A DNA stretch of 64,000 nucleotides from Anthopleura xanthogrammica (Eukaryota; Cnidaria; Anthozoa; Actiniaria; Actiniidae). Below, one piece after another: positions 11,155 through 28,600 of the stretch. Numbering within the stretch: position 1 is the stretch's first letter; each line of letters starts with the position of its first letter. The position numbers and the translations under genes were made by a program. The notes beneath the pieces were generated by a model that saw only the letters and a list, made by a program, of their open reading frames with translations, did not search any database and had not been told where the DNA came from. Where the stretch lies: NCBI GenBank assembly GCA_964019055.1, contig OZ025211.1, positions 15,279,318 through 15,343,317 of the forward strand, written 5' to 3'.

Positions 11155-12374
11155 CTGCCGAAAGAATTAAATAACATAACTTTTACTAGCATTTTTAAAA
11201 GTGACGAGAAAAATAATTTTCGCTTTTTCCTCTTCATAACTTTAACGATAGATATTTGGTTTGATTATTAAAACCATCGCAGTGTTTTTAAATCAATACA
11301 ACAACAGTCGAGCTAAGATATACTCACATTAGAACATAGATGTTGAATGTTGAAGGAGTTTTGTCAGGCAGAACGATTGAATTCACCAGAATATGCAATC
11401 AGAAAGTGGTTACTATCGATATAGCATGATTAAACCTTTTCAGGTGGTATTTTTGATGAGTTAAATGGACAAAATACGGCTAATAGTCTTTGTAACCCCA
11501 GCGAAGTCCGGATGTGATTTGATCCACCGAGCCAAGCAGATGTCGATAAGTAAACACTTTGGAGAAGCATTTTTGCTGCGAACTTTTATCACTCTGGAAA
11601 CAGCCTCTGGTATATTGTCTCTTTTTGAATCCCTCTACCAAAACTTGAGTGATTTTCACTCCAATATCAAGTTAGGATTCCTGTTTCATAGGAACAGGGT
11701 TTTTTTTAACCTTGGAATCGAAGTTTTTGATAAGAATTTTCTATTTCTTGAAGGTCAGTCACAAGGGAAAAATATCGTGTCATAAAATACAAATTATGAC
11801 AGAAGAATAATCCATCTTTTCGTAGATAGAAATCCTGGAAAACACAAGCTCTAAGAGCTCGTTTTGTTTCAATTCTTGTGTCAATCTCCATGTCTGATAC
11901 CAAAATTTGACAAAAATAAAATCAAATCAAAATTATGAATATTTTTTTTAGATTTTTACTTTAAAATGCAAATTTCGTCAGGCGTTCTTCGCTGCCATCC
12001 TCGCAATGCTTCATGGGAGATAAGTGTTTTAAAAAAAATCTGTTCAAAATTATAGTTTTTTAAATATTATAAATATTTTCAAAACTTTACAGCATATAAA
12101 CCAAGAATATAAAATATGAAATAAAGTAAAGCAAAAATTTCTGAGAGTTTGTAATTTTCCGTTGTTGGGGTTCCTTTATATTTTTGTTCCAGACCCCTCG
12201 GTTTTACTAGGAACGCCTGATTCACATTGCATGACTCAACAAAATTTCCTCAAATAGTAAACAAGAAGATGCCCGCAGAATTTATTAGTTTCCTCCAAGA
12301 TCTTAGCGATTTTTCTGCTTTTTATTGAGTTAGGATATAGTTACTATCTAGTTTTATTGATTTTAAGTCACGTT
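11155..12374. other. region between divergent genes
   Basis: Separates the putative 5' end of the minus-strand gene from the DESI1 start and would hold any shared promoter. A 106-residue plus-strand ORF at 11465-11785 (KSGCDLIHRAKQMSISKHFG) matches nothing I know and has no clear splice context. No TATA box was identified. Confidence 0.3.
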
Positions 12375-19897
<7,523 letters not shown>

Positions 19898-19899
<2 letters not shown>

Positions 19900-19925
19900 A
19901 TAAAAACTTTAATGAGCTAATGAAT
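19898..19925 (+). terminator. polyadenylation signal of DESI1 gene
   Basis: AATAAA begins at 19899, its first base being the final base of the TGA stop codon. A 3' UTR of only ~20-30 nt is implied unless a later signal is used. Confidence 0.5.
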
Positions 19926-20799
19926 TCAACACAGCACTCACTGTCCTCATATCCATGAATTGTTTGTACGTTTTTATTTAATTGGGCTTCCTGTAGACTT
20001 ACTTGCCTCACGTTCATGTTGAGCTTTTTTATTTAAAAACAAATTACCCAGTCCCTACTCAATCAAACCCTGAGATAGGGTCTAGGGAGAATAGTTCTAA
20101 AACAGTTAATATGAGTCGCGTGACTCAGAAAATATGACCACCTCCCCCCCTCCCCCTCGTAATTTATTTGGAAGTCCATTGTATTTATTAAGGAAAGCAC
20201 AAAAGTGCACAAAACCAACTGCTTGAGGCTGATCAAATTCTGTATTTACATTATGCATAATTTTTAAGTCAAAATGAAAAATAAAGGAGTAGGTTTTAAT
20301 TTATTGTAAAAGTCTGGCTGTTTCATCAAATCCACTGACTAGAACAGGCACGTGCATGTGTAGGTGCTCATCGGTTTGTGACTGTCGAGAGTCACCCTTT
20401 ATGGAAATGAAGTGCGGATTACTGTTAATGTGCAAAGTTAACTTGCAGTGATAGCTGGTCAGCGGTATAATAGCCCCTAACTGCGCATGCTCAATAGCTG
20501 TTGGTTTGGCCACATGGTTTGATTTGCCATTGCTTCGCTTCTGCCACACTAGCTAGTGTTTTCTCGCTTTGGCTCCACCCCTCCCTGGAGACTGGATGAG
20601 GTTACAGTGTGACACGTGCCGAAGTTGACCAGTGGCGAGGTTGCCATGGTTACCTCTTGCTAGTTACTAGCCTTGTTTATAAGCCTAGTTTTTGCTGTTA
20701 GGCACCTACCCTCCATCCTTTTGAAGTGACAAGTTAATTACTATTGTTGGATATTTCTGCTTCCTGGATTTGAAATGAATGGTGTATGTCGATGTAAGG
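19926..20799. other. intergenic, no gene recognised
   Basis: Contains a C-rich tract near 20143-20158 and an unsupported 82-codon minus-strand frame. No exon signals or known repeat were recognised. Confidence 0.3.
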
Positions 20800-20997
20800 C
20801 AAGGGGCGGATACAGGGTTTTCTTCAGGGAGGGGTGCTACGCTGGAAAGACTCCTACACGAGAAGAACGAACCAAAAAAAACATGATATCATTCAGAAAG
20901 AGAAACCATTGCCTATTGGATATCTTCGAAGCTGCAGTCAGAGGCACAAAGTCGACCCAAGGGGAGGGGGTGCGCAACCCCTGGATCCACCCCTGTG
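20800..20997. mobile_element. MITE with 'GGGGCGGATAC' ends
   Basis: The left end 'aggggcggatacagggtttt' is matched by the inverted right end 'aacccctggatccacccct'. Related ends without partners occur near 49300-49350 and 55715. No coding capacity. Confidence 0.5.
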
Positions 20998-22628
20998 AGG
21001 TGTGGTGTGATGATGGGTGTTGAATTGAGGTATGGAGTTGTGTGGTGGTTGTAGTGTGGTGTGGTAGTGTGTGTTGAAGGTGTGGTGTAGTGTGTGTGGA
21101 AGTGAGCTATGGTGGTGTGTATCTGGGAGGGGGATGAAGACTGGAAAATATAAGACAATAGTTTGAAAAAGGGAAAAAGTCCATCGGAGGGTGGGATGGA
21201 AAATATACGAGACCAGTATGCCAAAGGAAAATAAAGTGGGCCAGGGGTTAGTTAATAATCATTATTGCAAATCGGGGATGAAAACCCTTCACGAGGATGT
21301 CTAATGTACTGTATAATAATCTAGTGTATCAGCCAATCAGCGTTGATGATTTCCCCGCTCTTTTTCCCACGTGACTGGTTGTTGGTCCAAAGAGTTCAAA
21401 GTTGGTTTGTTGTTTTGTTGTTCTTTGAACCAAGAATTTCTACTGGATTATTGCTCTCTTCTCAACACTTTACTGACTTACACAACCAAACAATATTGGA
21501 AGTGAATACCTCAACTAGTAAATCTCTTTGAATCAGACTTTCAAAGGGATAAAAAACGTGGAAAATTCTCTTGTTTTAGGTTCGAGTTTGTCAAACTCTA
21601 AAATGGCCGTCAAGACTTTCGTTTAGACTTTTTTATCTTCAGTCGTTGTTCTGATGGAAGAAGCTTGTAGTAACTGAGAACAATCAAACGGTAAGCAAAA
21701 ACTCAGTCGTTTCTTGATATCCCTGTTTTTAGAAGAGACAATGTTTCTTTATCACTGAAATATTTTAGACTCGCTTGTCGTCTTCATAGATTTTTTAAGA
21801 TAGAATTCAATTTTTTTGATCTTCGTTGTAATTCTGTTCAGTTTTTAACAAGAAAAAAGAAAGTAAGCTTTAAATAATTCAAACATTCACATTGTAAATA
21901 AGAAAGAACTTTGTACCACATGAAAAATTGAATAAACTCGAGAGAACAAAGTCTTGTTGTTGAATCACGTTTTCTTTCTCCTCAAACAAACTCGAACTAA
22001 AAGACATTCTTAATATTTTTTCTTTAAATTGAGTTGTCAAATAATTACCTTTCCATGTATTCTAGTAATTCCACTTAATATTTATCAGTAGAGTTTCTTT
22101 TTTACACATTTTTTCGTCCATCTTCGACTCAACAAAACAAGCGATCATTTGCCGCCATATTTTACCACAAGTTTTTTTACTTTACTTCATTAAAAACAAA
22201 ACAAAACCAAGTGAAAAGACTATTTTATCAATGAAATACTGTAGAATAACGAGAAATATCGAGGGGTTCTTTCATTTTCAAGTCAAATATTTTGATTTTG
22301 AGGAAGAAAACAAGTATTTTTTTTGCTGTTCTGAGTCAAATTCACTTTGTTCAAAATGAGGACCTAAAAAATGACTTTATTTGTTGGGAAAAAAGTCTGT
22401 TTTAACTTTGTTCAATAGAAATATTGATCCAAACCAACTTGTAGTTGTATTGATATCAAACCACTTGACATTTATCAATAAATATCTTGGATTTTCAAGG
22501 CATTTTTGTTGAGGAAAACAGAAATTATTCCAACCCAGATTAAACTCCAATATTTTCTTTATTATTCAATAAAATATTGTACAAATAATAACAGATATAT
22601 TCCAGTACAATTCTCTTTTTTCAGTCAT
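20998..22628. other. intergenic, GT-rich patch then AT-rich DNA
   Basis: 20998-21120 is an imperfect GTGGTGT/GTGTGGT repeat. From 21240 to 22628 the DNA is AT-rich, with no exon or repeat recognised. The last ~150 bp would be the 3' UTR of the NLR gene. Confidence 0.35.
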
Positions 22629-25600
22629 CTATATATCCAATGTAACACCAGGTTTGTGTTTTTGTACAAGTTCTTTTACACGTTCCTTACATTCTGCAGT
22701 TATTTTCTTATTACCCAATAAGGATAACTCTTTTACATGACAATCATCTTGTATGATGACCCTACAAATACTCTCTGCCCCTTCGTGTGTTATCTTATTC
22801 CCCTCTAGGTATAGGTGGGTTATTCCAGTGTTTACTAATGAGTCAGTCATTTTTTCTACACATTTATCATCCAAACTACAATCATCCAGCCCCAGTCTAG
22901 TTATGAACGAATTACGAACAAGTGAATCACACACAACACCAACACCAAACGAGGTTAAAGGTGAATAACTAAGGTACAATGTATAATTACTATATGGATG
23001 TTGTTCTTTTAGTAAATGAATGACATCTAATAAATACGACATGTATTTTATATCAACATCAGTTACTCTACGAAACCTAATCCACCCATTACTATTACAG
23101 TATTTATCGTACAGATTATTTATGGTTAGTTCAGTTAGTTTATCATCTCCATACTCATACAGACACTGTAACATTAGCAGTTTATTTACATGATCAAACT
23201 TATCCTTTGGTGTTATCTGTTGAATTAGTTTTTCCAATAGTTTTACATCTTTTCCCCTCAAACATCCAGACATGAACACAAGCGTTTGTCCACTCACTTT
23301 CTTTTTGTCTGGGATTTCTTTTTTCTTTGTAAAAAAAGAAGCAGAGAGATGCTCTTGGAGGGTTAAGTGTGTAAAACTATACTCAGCTTTTGTTTTAAAA
23401 GCTGAGATTCTAATAAGCCACTTCACGGTTTCGTCCGCCATCTTGAAATTGGGGCAAACGCGGCAAAATATATAGAAATCTGGATCACTTTGACTTCCCG
23501 TAACTCCGCTCATTTTTAATGGATTTTCAAAATTTAAACTTCAATTATCAGCAGCCATGTATACCAGTTGTCGGACTGAAAATAAAACCAATGTAGGTCT
23601 TTTAACTAGTTTTGCGACTCATCATATTTTTACAATTTTTTCATATTCACGTGCCCATCGTTTTATTATGAAAACAAACATCTTATTTTCTCAATTTAAA
23701 GCTTTCCATTTTCCATCATATTTAGAGGTATAAGTAACAAAGAAAATATCTTTTCAAAAAAGTTTAAATCTTGAAAATCCATTAAGATTGAGCGGAGTTA
23801 CGGGAAGTCAAAGTGATCCAGATTTCAATATGTTTTGCCGCGTTTGCCCCAATTTCAAGATGGCGGACGAAACCGTGAAGTGGCTTATTCCAGGAACACA
23901 ATGAAGAATGCCGCTTACTTTCAAGTTTTCAATTTCGGCCTGGGAAAGGTTTAGTTTTATCATGTCATCTTCGTCAAAAATATATTTACTCTCCTTCAGT
24001 AAATTAGCTGCCAATTCTGCTAGTTTATCCAGCGTTTCTTGAGCTACTTTCATTGTGTTTCCTGACATTTCTAAATATTTAAGATGTGCATGGAGTTTTT
24101 GTACGAAGACTTTAACAACCTCATCATAAAGATCAGTTATTTTAGCGGGTAGATTTTCTGTCATTCCCGACTGAGTAATTCGCCATTCTAAACACCAGCA
24201 CAACAAGAAAGACAATAGTGGAATATGACAAAAACTAACTAGGTTCTCATTTTTTTCGACGTGTTCGCGTACCGTGTTTTTTGTTCGTTCTTTTTCTGGT
24301 TCGCTAAAATATTTGTCAACATACTCGGTGACTTGTTCAGGTGAAAAGCCCGAGATTTCTACGTACACAGTAAATCAGTTCGGGGCCGTTTCAGCCCCAA
24401 AAATGGGGCCAAAATTTTGACCCGGATACCGCCCTCTTTTGTCGGGGCCGTTTTAGCCCTTAATATTAGGACCGTTTTTTGGCCCAATTTTATAGGGGCC
24501 AATTTAGCTCATGTCTAGAGCCAATTTTTGACCCGGATACCGCCCTCTTTTGACGGGGCCGTTTTAGCCCTTAATATTAGGACCGTTTTTTGGCCCAATT
24601 TTATAGGGGCCAATTTAGCCAATGTCTAGAGCCAATTTTTGACCCGGATACCGCCCTCTTTTGACGGGGCCGTTTTAGCCCTTAATATTAGGACCGTTTT
24701 TTGGCCCAATTTTATAGGGGCCAATTTAGCTCATGTCTAGAGCCAATTTTTGACCCGGATACCGCCCTCTTTTGACGGGGCCGTTTTAGCCCTTAATATT
24801 AGGACCGTTTTTTGGCCCAATTTTATAGGGGCCAATTTAGCCAATGTCTAGAGCCAATTTTTGACCCGGATACCGCCCTCTTTTGACGGGGCCGTTTTAG
24901 CCCTTAATATTAGGACCGTTTTTTGGCCCAATTTTATAGGGGCCAATTTAGCTCATGTCTAGAGCCAATTTTTGACCCGGATACCGCCCTCTTTTGACGG
25001 GACCGTTTTAGCCCTTAATAATAGGACCGTTTTTTGGCCCAATTTTATAGGGACCAATTTATCCCATGTCTAGAGCCACTAAATGATCCGGAAATCGCCT
25101 TTTTTGCTCCATAATCGGTGTAGTCATTTTTATTCATATTAAAATAACTGTTGAAGACTTGTTTACAGTGTATAAACCATGATTTAATAAAAATAGCAAT
25201 CACGATCAGAGACAAAAGCGAATTTTCAATTTAGTCAAAAACCTAAAAAAACCTAATTATCTGAAAACATTGTATATTCTTTATATTATGAGTATATCAG
25301 TTTATACTTGCAAGTAGCTGCTACTCCTTTACTCTACATGACTGTATGTAGTCAATTGCTGCTCCATATATAATGTGTAATCTCCATCTCTAGGTAGAAG
25401 CAAACAAAACCATGAGCTTAAAAAGTATTGAAAAAGCGAAACCACAGATAATCATAGACAATTCTACACAATTCATCGGCTTCTATTATCAAAAATTAAC
25501 CCTAAAAAAACATTTGAAGCTCCATGAAGTTTATTATTACAGTTGTAAACTTTTAAAGGCAAAGGACAAAGGTTCGGCTAAAATAATCCACTCACCGATA

Positions 25601-28600
25601 ATTTAGCTTTCTTTAAGGAAAAAAAACTGATCCAAAATGATCTTGAACATCTTAAGTGCCGTTCTTCTGAGTTTCAGTCAATATTCTTACCCAAAAGGGT
25701 TTAAAAGAATCACATAAAGAAGCTACTGTTCACCATGTCGTTGGCCATGCTTCTTGAAAATGGCGGGCTTTGAAATGCCTTCCCCGCTGAGAATCATGGT
25801 CTTTCGGGACGCAATGAATTATGGGATCATTTTTTCGGGAAGGCTTGCATTTCATATACGTTATTGGCTATACAATCAAATGATATTTACTCAAATTGCT
25901 TTTTCGCTACGGCAAAGTTTGTAATTTATATATTTCAAAAAAATATTTGCACGATCAGTTCAAAATAAAAAACAAATTTAGACAAGATATGTAAGGAGCC
26001 AAAATGGCCCCCTGGATTCTAAAATAGCACCTTGGTTTCCATTTTACAGATTTTAGCCCATGATAGAACCAGAACAGCTTCATATATAGGATATAATATT
26101 ATAATTAACCTTTTGTTTTATATGGTAACCCAATTAGCAAATAGTAAACTTAAACAGCCCTTTGGGCCAAAACAGCCCTAAATGTAATAGGGCCAAAATG
26201 GCTCCCGCAAACTGAAATAGCCCCTCGTCCCATTTTGGCCAGCCTTTGGGCCAAAACAGCACTAAATGTTATGAGGCCAAAATGGCTCCCGCAAACTGAA
26301 ATAGCCCCTCGTCCCATTTTGGTCAGCCTTTGGGCCAAAACAGCACTAAATGTTATGAGGCCAAAATGGCTCCCGCAAACTGAAATAGCCCCTCGTCCCA
26401 TTTTGGCCAGCCTTTGGGCCAAAACAGCACTAAATGTTATGAGGCCAAAATGGCTCCCGCAAACTGAAATAGCCCCTCGTCCCATTTTGGTCAGCCTTTG
26501 GGCCAAAACAGCACTAAATGTTATGAGGCCAAAATGGCTCCCGCAAACTGAAATAGCCCCTCGTCCCATTTTGGCCAGCCTTTGGGCCAAAACAGCACTA
26601 AATGTTATGAGGCCAAAATGGCTCCCGCAAACTGAAATAGCCCCTCGTCCCATTTTGGTAGGCCTTTGGGCCAAAACAGCACTAAATGTTATGAGGCCAA
26701 AATGGCTCCCGCAAACTAAAATAGCCCCTCGTCCCGTTTTGGCCAGCCTTTGGGCCAAAACAGCACAAAATGTAATAGGGCTAAAATGGCTGTGGTAGAG
26801 CCAAGATAGCCTCTTATTCTTTTTTGGCTTACCCTTGGGCCAAAACAGTACTAATAAAGCTATGCCAAAATGGCTTTCATGGGGCCAAAATAGCATTTTG
26901 GTCCATTTTGACCCATCTCTGGGCCAAAATAGCACTATTTTAAAAATGCCAAAACGGCTCTGTGGGGCCAAATCAGCCCTATCAAATTTACTGTGTATCT
27001 GTCAACATTGATTTTTCGTAAATCCTCGGCTTCGCCTGGTCTTGAACATACCAAAACAACAGAATTTTTGAAAACTTTTCCTTTGAACAGTTTAGAACAA
27101 AGTGCAGGAATTGGCATCTTTGCTAATGCATCATTTGGATATTTTTGCTCGAAATCGCTAGCGATTTGTTTACGGTGCTGTTCTGAATATTCATCAAACC
27201 CGTCCAAGATGATCAGTACCTCGGAGGGATTTTTAGTCAAATATTCAAATAATGAATCATCAACATACGATTTGTCATCAAGAAGGGGACAACAATTCAG
27301 TAATTCACGTAAGTTCAGCTCTTTATCGCCATGTGAACTGAGCTGACGGAACTTTAACAGGTAGGCGAACTTAATATTGAGAGTGTCTTCATTTTGAAAT
27401 AATCTATTCATAGACCAATCTCGCATGACTTTCTCGCAAAACATCGTTTTACCAATTCCGGGTTTACCGCTAAGTAGTAATGTTTTTGGATTTTCTCTTT
27501 TCTTGTCAATAAAAATATCTTCGCATTTCTTAACTTTAAAACCTGACGTTCTTTTGGTGTATTCCTCCAGCTGTTCTCTTCTACTCAGGTCTTTTGCTTG
27601 CTCTTTTTTCACTTGTTTTTTATCGGCATAATAAACAGTCAGGTTTGTGAAGATGTCATCTGTCTTTGCACTGGTAACGTCATGTGCATCCAAGAGTTTA
27701 GGTTGGTTTTGTGTGTTGCCTTTTATTGCCTCTTTGAGCTTGTTGGAATCTAGAAAAATATATACAATATATTCTATTAATTTTTAACATTAACATTATT
27801 ATTATTATTATTTTTAATCATAGCTATGCAAGTCAGGCATTCTCCTGCAGGGGCGTAGCCAGAGGGGAGCCCAGGGAGGCCGGGCCTCACCCCCCTCGCC
27901 TCCCCTCCTCCATCGTGCTTGCCGGGTTTTTTCTTTTGTTTGCCGTTTTCTTTCTTTCATTTTTTTTGTTTTTGTTTTTGTTTTTTGTTTTTTTGTTTTT
28001 TCTTTTGTTGATGTTCTGAAAACGTGTTTTGACCCTTTGTATTTAGTAAAATGTCAATGTTTTGTAATCTTATTTCTCAGGGTTCCTATTGCTCCCATAG
28101 ACCCCTTGCAGGTCATCTTTACAAATTACAAAGAGAATGGTTTTTGTCCATTTATTGTGTATAAGAATATAAGAAATGTTTGTAACAAATGGCTTCTATG
28201 GCATAAACCTATTTCAAGAAAGTTGTTGGAGTCAAAGGAGATGAGCCACAAGGAAGTGGCTTTCTAACTTTTATAAAACACCAGACTGGTGCCAATGTCA
28301 TGAAGTATTTTAGTTTCTGTTTATCAGAAGCTAGTGAAGAAATATCAAAATCAAAATATACACGAATGGTTTTAAAGAAGTTACCTTACAAATTTATGAA
28401 TCACTGGGTTTTCTGTGTTGACATAAGGAATAGACTATTTCACGGTTTTCAAATTTCAAAATATATTTTCAATGTTATTTTTGACCCTTAATATGATGGA
28501 TATTAGAAAGCTACAAATTCAGAAAATAAGACTTTTGTTTTCATAATAAAACAATCAGCACGTGAATTATAGAAAAAAAGAGTGACTCGCAAATGGTAGT

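Larger units (their letters stand above)
24366..26995. mobile_element. 2.63-kb satellite-filled DNA element inserted in the NACHT exon
   Basis: Ends CACAGTAAAT (24366-24375) and ATTTACTGTG (26986-26995), flanked by TA on both sides (24364-24365, 26996-26997). Almost all of the interior is two unrelated tandem arrays sharing GGCC/GGGGCC words, separated by ~1 kb of AT-rich DNA. No transposase is visible, so it is non-autonomous. TA duplications fit Tc1/mariner-like or other TA-targeting families; the superfamily is not assigned. Confidence 0.9.

Noticed and set aside
26150..26971. 273-residue minus and 187-residue plus ORFs with 28-residue repeats
   Set aside because: The 84-bp repeat is a multiple of three, so frames stay open on both strands. 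It lies within a transposon that splits the NLR exon and has no start or domain.
24360..27000. The transposon in the NLR exon acting as an introner (spliced out as an intron)
   Set aside because: An ACA|GTAAAT donor and a GTAG| acceptor exist at the ends, but using them shifts the frame (phase 0 to phase 1). It remains possible only with other sites.
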